Shown here: positions 38,813 to 48,034 of the stretch, in pieces
How the letters are laid out: each line of letters begins with the position of its first letter
Numbering within the stretch: position 1 is the stretch's first letter
Made by a program: the position numbers and the translations under genes
Source of the DNA: an uncultured Clostridia bacterium
Lineage (GTDB): Bacteria; Bacillota; Clostridia; Oscillospirales; Acutalibacteraceae
Assembly: GCA_904399395.1 (NCBI GenBank)
Contig: CAJFPJ010000013.1
Coordinates: 1-64,000, forward strand
Reading direction: 5' to 3'
DNA: 64,000 bases
Notes under the pieces: model-generated
Seen by the model: the letters and a program-made list of their open reading frames with translations, nothing else
The model's database searches: none
What the model was told of the DNA's origin: nothing

Positions 38813-40009
38813 TTGGCATCGTATCTCTTTACATCTGAATCTGTTACAGAGGGGCATCCGGATAAAATCTGCGATCAGATTTCCGACGCAGTGTTGGATG
38901 CGATTCTGAAGGAGGATCCAAGCGCGCATGTGGCCTGTGAGGTAACGGCTACCACTGGTCTTGTGCATGTTATGGGGGAAATATCCACCGAGTGCTATGT
39001 GGATATCCCTGCCATTGCCCGAGATGTGATCTGTGATATCGGCTACGACAGGCCGGAATATGGTTTTGATGGAAATACATGCGGTGTGATCACATCCATT
39101 GATATGCAGTCTCCAGATATTGCTATGGGGGTAAACACCTCCTATGAGGCTCAGAACGGGAAGGCCATGGATGAGGATGACCGCGAAGGTGCGGGAGATC
39201 AGGGTATGATGTTTGGCTACGCCTGTAACGAGACTCCTGAGCTGATGCCTCTGGCAATTTCGTTGGCCCATAAGCTGACCCGTCGCCTGACAGAGGTGCG
39301 CAAAACAAAGGTGCTGCCCTATCTGCGGCCCGATGGAAAATCTCAGGTTACAGTGGAATATAGGGATGGAAAGCCCTCCCGGGTAGATGCGGTAGTGGTT
39401 TCCACCCAGCATGGCCCGGAGGTTTCTCTGGAACAGATTCGCAGGGATATTGAGGAATCTGTGATCCGGGAGGTTATTCCCGCGAAATGGATGGATGAAG
39501 ATACCAAGATCTATGTAAATCCCACCGGCAGATTTGTGATCGGAGGCCCCGTAGGAGATGCGGGTCTCACCGGCCGTAAGATCATTGTGGATACCTATGG
39601 CGGATACGGTCGCCACGGCGGTGGAGCTTTTTCCGGCAAGGATCCCACTAAGGTGGATCGCTCAGCAGCCTATGCAGCCCGGTATGTGGCGAAAAATCTG
39701 GTGGCCGCGGGCTTGGCTGAAAAATGTGAGATAGAGCTCTCTTATGCTATCGGTGTTGCACGGCCGGTTTCCATTATGGTGGATGCCTTCGGCACCTCAA
39801 AATATTCCAATGAGGTATTGGCAGCGGCGGTAGAAAAGGTCTTTGATCTGCGGCCCAGCGCTATCATCCGCGCCTTGGATCTGCGTCGGCCTATTTACCG
39901 GCAGGTGTCTAAATATGGCCATATGGGCCGGGAGGATCTGGGGGTTTCCTGGGAAAAGACGGATAAAACACAGGCCCTTCTTGAGGCTGTTTCCTCCGTG
40001 GAAGCTTAA
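38813..40009 (+). CDS. metK: S-adenosylmethionine synthetase
   Basis: Makes SAM from methionine and ATP. The start is TTG 38813, eight bases after GGAGG; no ATG fits. 398 residues, normal for the family. Motifs include [29 protein letters not shown], and [15 protein letters not shown] with [11 protein letters not shown], which bind ATP, Mg and K ions. Regulated by the upstream SAM riboswitch. Its transcript ends at a hairpin that also contains the ribosome binding site of the next gene. Confidence 0.98.
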   Translation: MASYLFTSESVTEGHPDKICDQISDAVLDAILKEDPSAHVACEVTATTGLVHVMGEISTECYVDIPAIARDVICDIGYDRPEYGFDGNTCGVITSIDMQSPDIAMGVNTSYEAQNGKAMDEDDREGAGDQGMMFGYACNETPELMPLAISLAHKLTRRLTEVRKTKVLPYLRPDGKSQVTVEYRDGKPSRVDAVVVSTQHGPEVSLEQIRRDIEESVIREVIPAKWMDEDTKIYVNPTGRFVIGGPVGDAGLTGRKIIVDTYGGYGRHGGGAFSGKDPTKVDRSAAYAARYVAKNLVAAGLAEKCEIELSYAIGVARPVSIMVDAFGTSKYSNEVLAAAVEKVFDLRPSAIIRALDLRRPIYRQVSKYGHMGREDLGVSWEKTDKTQALLEAVSSVEA

Positions 40010-40038
40010 AGGCGGCAGTTTGCGCCTATGCACCGTTT

Positions 40039-40075
40039 TCACCTCGCTGCATATAGTGTAGCGAGGTGAGTTTTT
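40039..40075 (+). terminator. metK terminator overlapping the next ribosome binding site
   Basis: TCACCTCGCT (40039-40048) pairs perfectly with AGCGAGGTGA (40060-40069), followed by GTTTTT and then immediately the ATG at 40076. The 3' arm contains GAGGTGA, the only plausible ribosome binding site of that gene, so any read-through message would have it buried in the stem. Confidence 0.75.
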
Positions 40076-40429
40076 ATGTGGGACGTATGTCTGAAAATCC
40101 TGCTTGCCCTTTTGATGATCGTGGGGCTGACAGATGTGTTCCGAATGCTCTGCAACTGGTTCCTGAAAACCCGTGTCAAAGGAAAGATCGTTTATCTTCT
40201 GCCCCTTTCGGGTCACAGTGAAGAAGCGGAAATCGCTCTCAGAGGGGCGGTGCACCGTCTCCGCTGGTTTTCAGGCAAAGAGGAAAAAAAGATTATCTGC
40301 GTGGACTGCGGCGTGGATAAGGAAACAGAGGAGGTTTGCCGCAAAGCCGCGGAAGTGCTGCGGGGAACCAGCTTCTGCAGCCGGGAAGAGGCTGTGAAAA
40401 AGATCGAAGCTATGTTTGCAAAACAGTGA
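40076..40429 (+). CDS. Small membrane-anchored protein of unknown function
   Basis: 117 residues with one N-terminal hydrophobic segment (~5-22, LLALLMIVGLTDVFRML) and a soluble basic/acidic remainder. A central patch KIVYLLPLSGHSEEAEIALRG and later KKIICVDCGVDKETEEVC suggest a compact alpha/beta domain, but I do not recognise the family. Codon use and a start coupled to a clear ribosome site support a real gene. It lies between metK and recD2, and its ribosome site is within the metK terminator stem, so expression may be low or conditional. Confidence 0.65.
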   Translation: MWDVCLKILLALLMIVGLTDVFRMLCNWFLKTRVKGKIVYLLPLSGHSEEAEIALRGAVHRLRWFSGKEEKKIICVDCGVDKETEEVCRKAAEVLRGTSFCSREEAVKKIEAMFAKQ

Positions 40430-40444
40430 GGGATGTACTATACT
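40416..40444 (+). promoter_or_regulatory. recD2 promoter
   Basis: TTGCAA (40416-40421), 17-bp spacer, TATACT (40439-40444), starting inside the 3' end of the preceding small gene. It gives a leader of ~150 bases. Confidence 0.65.
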
Positions 40445-40445
40445 A

Positions 40446-40602
40446 ATTACATATTTCCTTGGGCTGTGTAGCTTTGGGAAGTTCAGGCGCCGGGCGCAGA
40501 CTCTATCTGCGCCCTTTTGGCATTTGGGGCGGGTGAGCCCCTGGGGGCTGACTTCAAACGCGGCCGGATGACGTAGGCCGCTGAAGGGAGAAAGATGAAG
40601 GC
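40446..40602 (+). promoter_or_regulatory. GC-rich structured leader of recD2
   Basis: Three helices in 150 bases: GGGCGCAGA (40492-40500) with TCTGCGCCC (40506-40514) followed by TTTTGG, which is terminator-like; GGGGC (40526-40530) with GCCCC (40537-40541), with an alternative pairing further right; and GCGGCC (40560-40565) with GGCCGC (40576-40581) just before the ribosome site. No known riboswitch class recognised. Confidence 0.45.
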
Positions 40603-42828
40603 ATGCAGGAAGAACAGCTTTTGGAGATATCCGGCTCTGTGGAGCAGATTGTCTTCCGGAATGAAAAAAATGGATACACGATTTTGGAAATCAACGACGG
40701 CCGGGAACTGGTGACGGCAGTGGGTAGTATGCCTTGGGTCAGTGTTGGTGAGGAACTGCGCATTATGGGAATCTGGGTGCGGCATCCTACCTTCGGGACT
40801 CAATTTAAGGTAGAAGCCTTTGAACGCTACAAACCTGCCACCGCTTCCGCTATCCTGAAATATCTTTCTTCCGGGGCTGTGAAAGGGATCGGCCCCTCCC
40901 TGGCCGCTCAGATTGTGGAAGCTTTCGGAGAAAACACCCTGGAGGTAATGGAAAAGGAACCAGAACGGCTTGCCTCCATTAAGGGAATATCGGCCGCCAA
41001 GGCTCGGAAGTTCAGCCATGAAATCCAGAGGGCCCACGGCATAAGAGAAGCTATGGTACGCCTTGGAAGCTACGGTATTTCTCCCGAAGAGGCCCTGCGC
41101 ATCTGGAAGCAGTATGGTCCGCAGTGCACCGACCTCATACAGGAAAATCCCTATTATCTCTGCGAAGACGGGGTGGATATTGATTTTTCCCGGGTGGATA
41201 CCATTGCGGCTTCTATGGAGCGGCCTCAGGATGACAACGGCCGCATCCGGGCTGGAATCGTCTATGTGCTTAAACATAATGTGAAGAACGGGCATACCTG
41301 TCTGCCGGCGGATAAGCTTTGTGCTGTGGCGGTGAGTCTTCTGGGGGTGGAGCCGGATCTGGTTTCCGGTAATCTGGAGGAGCTTTGTAATGAGCAGTCC
41401 CTTATATCCCTGTGGGTGGGAGAACAAGAGATGATCTTTCTGCCCCGGTATTTCCGTTCTGAGCTCTATATCGCGGAACGGATCGATATGGCCATTAAAT
41501 TTCCGGCCCAATCCATTGGGGGAGCAGATGAATATATTGCTCGGCTGGAGCAGGAGTTCGGCATGGAATATGCCGCTTTGCAGAAGCAGGCAATCCGGGA
41601 GGCTCTCTCCAAAGGGATGCTGATCCTCACGGGAGGCCCCGGCACAGGAAAAACTACCACTTTGAATGCAGTGATCCGCCTTTTGGAGATGAAAGGGGAA
41701 AAGGTGCTTCTGGCGGCTCCCACAGGCCGGGCAGCCAAGCGGATGAGCGAGCTTACAGGGCGGGAAGCGAAGACCATTCACAGGCTGCTGCAGGTGAATT
41801 GGGATGAGAACGATAAACCTGTATTCTCGAAAAACGAAAAGGATCTTTTGGAATGTGACGCCATCGTGTTGGACGAGCTCTCTATGGTGGATGTATCGCT
41901 GTTTGAGGCTCTTTTACGAGCAATGCCCATGGGGTGCCGGCTGATTATGGTTGGGGATTGCGATCAGCTTCCCAGCGTGGGCCCCGGCAATGTTTTGGGA
42001 GATCTGATTGCCAGCGGCAGGATTCCAGTGGTGCAGCTCAATGAAATCTTCCGGCAGTCCATGCAGAGCCTGATCGTTACCAACGCCCACCGAATTATAG
42101 CGGGGCAGCCGCCGGAACTGGCCGTGCGCTCCAGCGATTTCTTTTTCCTGCCCTGTGGGGAACCGGAGTCCCTTTCCCGGCTGATAGTGGATCTGTGCGC
42201 ACGACGCCTTCCGGCCAGTTATGGCTATTCTCCTTATACAGATATACAGGTTCTCGCCCCTGGAAGAAAGGGGGAAGTGGGAACCAATGAGCTGAATAAG
42301 AAACTGCAGGCTGTAATTAACCCGCCCGAAAAAGGCAAAAAGGAGATCGCCCTGAATGGAACTCTGTTTCGAGAAGGGGATAAGGTCATGCAGATAAAAA
42401 ATGATTATGATCTGCCCTGGACAAAAGCGGACGGCACTATGGGAGAAGGAATTTTCAACGGGGATCTGGGAATTCTTTTGGAAATAGATCGCCGCAGCTC
42501 GTCTCTTACTGTGCAGATGGATGACCGACTCGTAGTCTATGAGACGGAAACGGCCGGAAATGAGCTGGAACTTGCTTACGCTATGACGGTGCACAAAAGC
42601 CAGGGAAGTGAATTTCAGGCAGTAATTATTCCCATGTTCCCAGGGCCTTCTCAGCTCTATTATCGAAACTTGCTGTATACGGCCATCACTCGTGCTAAAT
42701 CTCTTTTGATTTTGGCGGGGACTAAGGAGACAATTTACCGGATGGTAGAAAACAACCGGAAGACAAAGCGGTATACGGGGCTGCTCACCTTCTTGGGCGG
42801 CGGGGAGCAGAATAACCATGAGCAGTAG
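40603..42828 (+). CDS. recD2: RecD2-type ATP-dependent 5'-3' DNA helicase
   Basis: RecD-like helicase of bacteria that lack RecBCD, acting in DNA repair and replication-fork restart. 741 residues from ATG 40603. An N-terminal OB-like domain and helix-hairpin-helix segments (~85-170) distinguish RecD2 from enteric RecD. Helicase motifs follow: Walker A LTGGPGTGKTTT near 341-352, Walker B LDELSMVD, VGDCDQLPSVGPG, and the C-terminal TVHKSQGSEF. The last 11 bases overlap comF, so the two are probably translated together. Confidence 0.95.
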   Translation: MQEEQLLEISGSVEQIVFRNEKNGYTILEINDGRELVTAVGSMPWVSVGEELRIMGIWVRHPTFGTQFKVEAFERYKPATASAILKYLSSGAVKGIGPSLAAQIVEAFGENTLEVMEKEPERLASIKGISAAKARKFSHEIQRAHGIREAMVRLGSYGISPEEALRIWKQYGPQCTDLIQENPYYLCEDGVDIDFSRVDTIAASMERPQDDNGRIRAGIVYVLKHNVKNGHTCLPADKLCAVAVSLLGVEPDLVSGNLEELCNEQSLISLWVGEQEMIFLPRYFRSELYIAERIDMAIKFPAQSIGGADEYIARLEQEFGMEYAALQKQAIREALSKGMLILTGGPGTGKTTTLNAVIRLLEMKGEKVLLAAPTGRAAKRMSELTGREAKTIHRLLQVNWDENDKPVFSKNEKDLLECDAIVLDELSMVDVSLFEALLRAMPMGCRLIMVGDCDQLPSVGPGNVLGDLIASGRIPVVQLNEIFRQSMQSLIVTNAHRIIAGQPPELAVRSSDFFFLPCGEPESLSRLIVDLCARRLPASYGYSPYTDIQVLAPGRKGEVGTNELNKKLQAVINPPEKGKKEIALNGTLFREGDKVMQIKNDYDLPWTKADGTMGEGIFNGDLGILLEIDRRSSSLTVQMDDRLVVYETETAGNELELAYAMTVHKSQGSEFQAVIIPMFPGPSQLYYRNLLYTAITRAKSLLILAGTKETIYRMVENNRKTKRYTGLLTFLGGGEQNNHEQ

Positions 42829-43507
42829 GGGAAACGGTCGTTCCGATATTTTGCGGATCTTTTTCCCAGAGCGGTGTGTTTTCTGCGGCAGTTTGCTCTC
42901 TCCCTCTCAGGAGTTTGTCTGCGAAACTTGTGCAGAGAAGCTATCCTTTCTGCATATCCGGCGCGAACTTATGGCGGGGCCGGAAAAGAGAAAACTTATC
43001 TGTCGGGCGCCTTTTGCTTATGAAGGCCTGGTGAGAGATGGGATCCTGTCTTTCAAATTCAGGGGAAAAGAAGAATCTTTCCGAGGATTTTCCTTGCTCT
43101 TGGCAAAGGAATTGAGCAAAGATACCTGCGGATGGGATATAGTCACAAATGTCCCCGTTTCCTCCAAGCGCAGACGGGAAAGAGGATTTGACCAATCTCA
43201 AAGGTTGGCAAAAGAGACGGCCCGAAATCTGCAGATTCCATATGAACCGCTTTTGGTAAAACATCGGGATACCAGGCCCCAGCATACTCTCTCTGAAGAG
43301 GAGAGACGGATCAATCTGAAAGACGCCTATTCTTTGAAGCGGAGAAAATCTGCGGCGGAGAAAAAGATCCTTCTCATTGACGATGTGGTGACGACGGGGA
43401 GCACTCTTCTGGAATGCGCGTCTGTATTGCTTAATGCAGGAGCCGCTTCGGTGGAATGTGCGGCCTTGGCCTCTGCGGAAAAATGTATTCCGGATATTGC
43501 AGAATGA
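42818..43507 (+). CDS. comF: ComF family phosphoribosyltransferase-like protein
   Basis: Homologue of ComF, needed for DNA uptake in competent bacteria and otherwise of uncertain role. 229 residues, overlapping the end of recD2 by 11 bp. An N-terminal zinc ribbon has CVFCG and CETC (~residues 20-45). The C-terminal phosphoribosyltransferase domain has ERGFDQSQRLAK and the PRPP motif LLIDDVVTTGSTL. No comFA, comE or pilus genes are in the window. The pairing with recD2 suggests a DNA-processing role. Confidence 0.92.
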   Translation: MSSRGNGRSDILRIFFPERCVFCGSLLSPSQEFVCETCAEKLSFLHIRRELMAGPEKRKLICRAPFAYEGLVRDGILSFKFRGKEESFRGFSLLLAKELSKDTCGWDIVTNVPVSSKRRRERGFDQSQRLAKETARNLQIPYEPLLVKHRDTRPQHTLSEEERRINLKDAYSLKRRKSAAEKKILLIDDVVTTGSTLLECASVLLNAGAASVECAALASAEKCIPDIAE

Positions 43508-43524
43508 GAGAATATGGGGAATAG

Positions 43525-43553
43525 TTGCGTTCAGGCGGGAAGTATATTATACT
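43525..43553 (+). promoter_or_regulatory. Promoter of the MreB-family gene
   Basis: TTGCGT (43525-43530), 17-bp spacer, TATACT (43548-43553), about 90 bp upstream of the start codon. Confidence 0.7.
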
Positions 43554-43643
43554 AGAAAGAGCAGGCCGCACAGGGGCGATCTGCTTCATGATTCTGCAGC
43601 CAGTGAGCGCAGATTTGAGATGAACGGTAAAGGACGTGAAAAT

Positions 43644-44669
43644 ATGGCAGGAAGCGATATCGCTATTGACCTGGGTACCTCTTCTGTGAAGATTTATCTC
43701 AGCGGCAAGGGCATTATTTTAAACGAACCCGCCGTGGTTGCGGTGGATACCAATACAGATGAAATCGTGGCTATGGGAGAGGAGGCCTATGCCATGGTGG
43801 GCCGCACCTCTGAAAGAATTGCGGTGGTGCATCCTCTCTGCAACGGTGTTATATCGGAATATGACCTGGCTGAATATATAATCGGCCATTATATGAAAAA
43901 GATCAGTGGAAGCAAGGTCTTTATGCCTCGGGTGGTGGTAAGCGTTCCTTGCAGCATCACAGAGGTGGAAAAACGTGCTGTAGTGGATGCGATCAGCGCT
44001 TCTGGTGTGAGAAAAATATGCCTGATCGAAGAGCCTGTAGCAGCGGCCATGGGCGCGGGGATGGATATTGCGGCGCCTCATGGTTCTCTGGTAGTGGATA
44101 TAGGCGGCGGGACGACGGATATGGCTGTGCTTTCTCTCAGCGGAATTGCCGTTTCAAGCTCTATCAAGGTGGCAGGGGATGCTTTCGACGAAACGATTGT
44201 CAAATATCTGCGCAGGAAGCATAATCTGATCATAGGCCTTCGGATGGCTGAGGAAGCCAAGAAACAGGCGGGCTGTGTTCTCCCCAGAGAGGAGAAGGTG
44301 GTATTCCGGGTAAAAGGCCGCAATGCGGCCACAGGGTTACCGGCCTTTGTGGATGTGACCAGCGATGAGCTTTTAGAGGCCATGGAAGAGCCTGCAGAAT
44401 TGATTGTTCGCTCTCTGCAGGAACTTTTGGAGCAGACTCCGCCGGAGTTGATGGGTGACGTTTATTCTGATGGCGGCATGCTTACCGGTGGTTCCGCTCA
44501 AATTTACGGTATGAACGATCTTCTTTCCCAGCGGGCTAAGCTGCCGGTTTGGGTGGCGGAGGATCCCCAGTTCTGTGTTGCCAAGGGGGCTGGTTTGGCA
44601 ACTAAGTATATTGGAGCCATGGAGGATACAAATTACGGTGGATTAAATCCCCTAAGCAGCGCATATTGA
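43644..44669 (+). CDS. mreB: MreB/Mbl-family actin-like protein
   Basis: Bacterial actin that organises wall synthesis along the cell cylinder. ATG 43644 after AAAGGA gives 341 residues; ATG 43620 adds eight residues without a ribosome site. Nucleotide-binding motifs: IDLGTSSVKIYL (phosphate 1), DIGGGTTDMAVLSLSGI (phosphate 2), EEPVAAAMGAG and GMLTGGSAQI (adenosine). Stand-alone: mreC, mreD and minCD are absent, so it may be the Mbl or MreBH paralogue rather than the operon copy. A strong bidirectional terminator separates it from murC. Confidence 0.9.
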   Translation: MAGSDIAIDLGTSSVKIYLSGKGIILNEPAVVAVDTNTDEIVAMGEEAYAMVGRTSERIAVVHPLCNGVISEYDLAEYIIGHYMKKISGSKVFMPRVVVSVPCSITEVEKRAVVDAISASGVRKICLIEEPVAAAMGAGMDIAAPHGSLVVDIGGGTTDMAVLSLSGIAVSSSIKVAGDAFDETIVKYLRRKHNLIIGLRMAEEAKKQAGCVLPREEKVVFRVKGRNAATGLPAFVDVTSDELLEAMEEPAELIVRSLQELLEQTPPELMGDVYSDGGMLTGGSAQIYGMNDLLSQRAKLPVWVAEDPQFCVAKGAGLATKYIGAMEDTNYGGLNPLSSAY

Positions 44670-44693
44670 TTGACTGCAAAATGCAGCATATGA

Positions 44694-44725
44694 AAAAACC
44701 TTCGGAATATTTTCCGAAGGTTTTT
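44694..44725. terminator. Bidirectional terminator between mreB and murC
   Basis: AAAAACCTTCGGAA (44694-44707) pairs perfectly with TTCCGAAGGTTTTT (44712-44725) around a TATT loop. A-run and T-run flanks let it serve both converging genes. Confidence 0.92.
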
Positions 44726-44825
44726 CTGTTAACGATAAGATGCGTTCCAAGCTTTCTGATACTTTTTCGGCCAGCGGTCGAATCGGAGAGACACCCACAG
44801 CAGAGGAAAGAAAGCCCCACAGGCT

Positions 44826-46214
44826 TTATTCCTTAGGATACTGTTCTCCGTATTTTTCCACCAGCATGTCGGCGCATTTATAGATATCTCCACCGCCCAG
44901 GGTGAGAATTAGATCTCCGGGACGCGCATGCTCCATAGTGTAGGTGCACATTTCCTCAAAGGTATTAAACCAGACGCTGCCCGGGATTTTTTCCGCCAGA
45001 TCTTTGGTGTAAATATTGTAAGTGTTTTCCTCCCGGACAGCCAGGATTTCTGAAAGAACGGCGTGGTGGGGGATGGAAAGCACCCGGGCAAAATCATCCA
45101 GGAACATAGCGGTGCGAGAATAGGTGTGAGGCTGAAACAGGGCCCATACCTGCCGGAAGCCCATGCGCATGGCGGCGCTGAGAGTAGCCTCCAGCTCTGT
45201 GGGGTGATGAGCAAAATCGTCGGCTATAGTGATGCCGTTGTATTTTCCCCGGATTTCAAAACGGCGGTGCACACCGGTAAAAGAGTGGATGGCTCTATCG
45301 ATGGTTTCAGCGGGAATTCCAAGAATATCCGCAGTGGCAAAAGCGGCCAGGGCATTCAGAATGTTATGCTTGCCGGGAACGCTCAAAGAGATTTCGCAAA
45401 GTTTTTCTCCTTTTTTCAGAACGGAGAATTGCTCTAAGGCTTTGGGTTCATCGGTGATGTCGCCTGCACTGTAATCGTTAGACCTTTGCAGGCCAAAGGT
45501 CACGATGCGGGCGTTATCTATACCCTCCATAGCCTTCATGGTGTTTTTATCGTCGCCGTTGACGATGAGATAGCCGGTAGTTTGCCGGGCAAACTGATGG
45601 AAGGAATGGATGATATTCTCCAAAGTTTTGAAATAATCCAGGTGGTCGGCATCCACATTGAGAACCACGGAAATATACGGGTAAAGTTGCAGGAAGGTAT
45701 CCACATATTCACAAGCCTCGCAGACAATGGCGCCGGATTTGCCCGCTCTTCCATTGGTGCCGGTAAGTGGGAGTTTTCCTCCAATAACAGCGGAGGGATC
45801 CATTCCGCCCTCCAGAAGAATCTGGGTGATCATGCCGGTGGTGGTAGTTTTTCCGTGTGTGCCGGAAACGGCCACAGATTTAGGGTAGCGGGACATCAGC
45901 ATCCCTAGCATAACAGAGCGCTCTACCGTGGGGATTCCTTTAGCCTTGGCGGCCACGATCTCGGGATTATCCTGCTTGGCGGCGGCCGTATAAACGACAA
46001 GTTCGGCCCCTTCTACATTTTTTGGGTCGTGACCTACAGTAACATGCATTCCACAAGAACGGATGCGCTTTAATGTTTCTGATTCGCTCATGTCAGAGCC
46101 GGTCACGGTGTATCCCTGATGATACAGGATTTCCGCAATAGGGCACATGCCGGAACCGCCTATTCCTATAAAGTGAACATGATTGACATTTGAAAGCAGA
46201 TCATTTTCTGTCAT
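44826..46214 (-). CDS. murC: UDP-N-acetylmuramate--L-alanine ligase
   Basis: Adds L-Ala to UDP-MurNAc, the first step of the peptidoglycan stem peptide. The start at 46214 (MTENDLLSNVNHVHF) gives 462 residues and lies 12 bases after AAGGAG; earlier in-frame starts add residues unlike the family. The N-terminal Rossmann loop HFIGIGGSGMCPIAEIL and the ATP loop SGTHGKTTTTGMI are intact, and VDADHLDYF is the central-domain signature. Isolated from other mur genes. Divergent from dpaA across a 290-bp gap that contains a G10 tract. Confidence 0.97.
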   Translation of the reverse strand: MTENDLLSNVNHVHFIGIGGSGMCPIAEILYHQGYTVTGSDMSESETLKRIRSCGMHVTVGHDPKNVEGAELVVYTAAAKQDNPEIVAAKAKGIPTVERSVMLGMLMSRYPKSVAVSGTHGKTTTTGMITQILLEGGMDPSAVIGGKLPLTGTNGRAGKSGAIVCEACEYVDTFLQLYPYISVVLNVDADHLDYFKTLENIIHSFHQFARQTTGYLIVNGDDKNTMKAMEGIDNARIVTFGLQRSNDYSAGDITDEPKALEQFSVLKKGEKLCEISLSVPGKHNILNALAAFATADILGIPAETIDRAIHSFTGVHRRFEIRGKYNGITIADDFAHHPTELEATLSAAMRMGFRQVWALFQPHTYSRTAMFLDDFARVLSIPHHAVLSEILAVREENTYNIYTKDLAEKIPGSVWFNTFEEMCTYTMEHARPGDLILTLGGGDIYKCADMLVEKYGEQYPKE

Positions 46215-46350
46215 TTCTGGAAAACACTCCTTATAATTTAAACCTAAAAGGTCTGATTTAGTATATGAGTTTAGAATCTTTACATGCCGACTATCTTGTA
46301 TATTTCTCATTTTACCTGTTTTTTATGGGAATTGCAATAGAGTTCCCGTT

Positions 46351-46360
46351 GGGGGGGGGG
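46351..46360. repeat. Homopolymeric G10 tract between murC and dpaA
   Basis: Ten consecutive G in the 290-bp divergent intergenic region, 137 bp from the murC start and 146 bp from the dpaA start. Such runs are slippage-prone and uncommon at this base composition. Otherwise the region shows no gene; I could not define convincing promoters for either side. Confidence 0.85.
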
Positions 46361-46505
46361 AAGCATAGGAGCATCTCCTGGCAAAAGAGGTTTGAAAACT
46401 GGGTAAGAGCCTGCATCCGCGTTCACATCCCGTTCCGGACTGCCATACTATGGCAAAAGGAGGGTATATTCCTTCTCTACACATATATGAAAGGTACGGG
46501 ATACT

Positions 46506-47366
46506 ATGATTAATATAAACAGCTTCGGCGTCATAGGAGGAGACCGAAGGCAGGCGGCTCTTGCGGAATCCATAGCCAATGACGGTTATTCCGTTTATGC
46601 CTGGGGATTTGATCGTCTTCCCTTAGAGGAAACTGTCCGCCAGGCTACTTTGGAGGAAATTGCAGAAAAGTGTATGGTCATTATCCTACCGCTGCCTGTC
46701 ACAGCGGATGGGAGCACTTTGAATGCCCCATATGCAGAAGAAGAGCTTATTCTGGACGATTCCTTTGCCGCTCTCATGCGCCACCGTGAGGTTTATGGTG
46801 GGCAGATCGGAAAGCTGCTTTCTACCAGTGAATATTGGAATATTATGGATGTAAACGATTATTTTACCCGAGAGGAATTTACCGTGCGAAATGCCGCCGC
46901 TACAGCGGAAGGAGCGGTGGAAATTGCTATGCGAGAATATGATCGGACGATCTGCGGCAGTCGATGCCTGGTGACCGGATTCGGCAGGATTGGGAAAGCT
47001 TTGGCATGGGCTCTTAGGGGGCTGGGAGCTTCCGTTTCCGTCAGCGCCCGAAAGCCGGCGGATCTGGCGTGGATAGAGGTGTATGGATATACGCCTGTTA
47101 AATCCGATGAAATCTGCAGGGGAGAAAACTACGATATCATATTCAATACAGTTCCCGCAATGGTATTTTCAGAAAGTGTATTGAGCCGCATACATCCTTC
47201 CACCCTGATGATCGATCTAGCCTCCATGCCCGGCGGCATCGATTTCGATGCGGCTCGGAAAAGAGGGCTTCGCACAGTGCATGCCCTTTCTCTTCCCGGC
47301 AAAACAGCACCCCGGGCAGCAGGAGAAATCATCAAAAACACCATTTATACTATGATGGAGGAGTAA
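46506..47366 (+). CDS. dpaA: Dipicolinate synthase subunit A
   Basis: With DpaB makes dipicolinic acid in the mother cell during sporulation; the acid is loaded into the spore core and gives heat resistance. 286 residues, with a weak AAGGT site before ATG 46506. The N-terminal region FGVIGGDRRQAALAESIAN is diagnostic, and a dehydrogenase-like Rossmann loop VTGFGRIGKALAWALRGLGA lies near residue 155. DpaB follows 5 bp later. In Bacillus these genes are sigma-K dependent; I could not find a clear mother-cell promoter. Confidence 0.95.
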   Translation: MININSFGVIGGDRRQAALAESIANDGYSVYAWGFDRLPLEETVRQATLEEIAEKCMVIILPLPVTADGSTLNAPYAEEELILDDSFAALMRHREVYGGQIGKLLSTSEYWNIMDVNDYFTREEFTVRNAAATAEGAVEIAMREYDRTICGSRCLVTGFGRIGKALAWALRGLGASVSVSARKPADLAWIEVYGYTPVKSDEICRGENYDIIFNTVPAMVFSESVLSRIHPSTLMIDLASMPGGIDFDAARKRGLRTVHALSLPGKTAPRAAGEIIKNTIYTMMEE

Positions 47367-47371
47367 GAGAC

Positions 47372-47953
47372 ATGAAAAAAACTGCGAAAGCTACTATCGG
47401 TTACGCTCTGTGTGGCTCCTTCTGCACCTTCTCCAGAACATTGGAACAGATGGAGGCGCTGGTTCGCCTTGGATATGACGTGATCCCCTTTATGTCAGAA
47501 ACCGCTTATTCCACAGATACAAGGTTTGGAAGAGCGGAAGATTTTATTCATACGATTGAATCAATTTGCAGCCATCCGGTGATCCATACAATTGCAGATG
47601 CTGAGCCTGTAGGCCCTAAGAAGATGGTGGATTTGCTTCTGGTTGCTCCCTGTACGGGTAACACGCTGGCAAAGCTCTCTTGGGGCGTTACGGATACTGC
47701 TGTTACCATGGCCGTAAAATCCGCTTTGCGGATCGGTCTTCCCGTGGTCTTGTGCATGGCCACAAACGACGGTCTTGGTGCCTCGGCTCAGAATTTTGGG
47801 CGGCTTATGAACACAAAGCATATATATTTTGTGCCTCTGCAGCAGGACGACCCGGTTCTGAAGCCTAATTCTCTGGTGGCAGATTTCACCCGGATCCCTG
47901 AGACAGTGGAAGCAGCGCTGGAAAACCGGCAGGTGGAACCTGTTCTCTTCTGA
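47372..47953 (+). CDS. dpaB: Dipicolinate synthase subunit B (flavoprotein)
   Basis: Flavin-binding partner of DpaA. 193 residues from ATG 47372, with GGAGG a few bases upstream at the end of dpaA. The family pattern GYALCGSFCTFSRTLEQ and the flavoprotein motifs APCTGNTLAKLSWGVTDTAV and MATNDGLGASAQNFG are intact. Together with sigG in this window it shows the organism is a spore former or descends from one. Confidence 0.95.
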   Translation: MKKTAKATIGYALCGSFCTFSRTLEQMEALVRLGYDVIPFMSETAYSTDTRFGRAEDFIHTIESICSHPVIHTIADAEPVGPKKMVDLLLVAPCTGNTLAKLSWGVTDTAVTMAVKSALRIGLPVVLCMATNDGLGASAQNFGRLMNTKHIYFVPLQQDDPVLKPNSLVADFTRIPETVEAALENRQVEPVLF

Positions 47954-47983
47954 GAAAAGCCCACCCCATGCGAAAATTCAGGA

Positions 47984-48012
47984 TTGTAATTGGCGGTTTA
48001 AAATGATATTAT
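47984..48012 (+). promoter_or_regulatory. Promoter for the zinc-ribbon gene and O-acetylhomoserine sulfhydrylase
   Basis: TTGTAA (47984-47989), 17-bp spacer, TATTAT (48007-48012), ending 23 bp before the start codon of the zinc-ribbon gene. Confidence 0.65.
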
Positions 48013-48034
48013 AAAAAAGAATGGAAGTGAAAGT

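Noticed and set aside
40446-40560. Small SRP RNA or 6S RNA
   Set aside because: GTTCAGGCGCC resembles part of an SRP RNA, but the conserved GGAA tetraloop and asymmetric loop are missing, and the hairpins do not form one long rod.
46265-46513. 82-codon frame before dpaA
   Set aside because: It crosses the G10 tract and has no ribosome site; composition looks non-coding.
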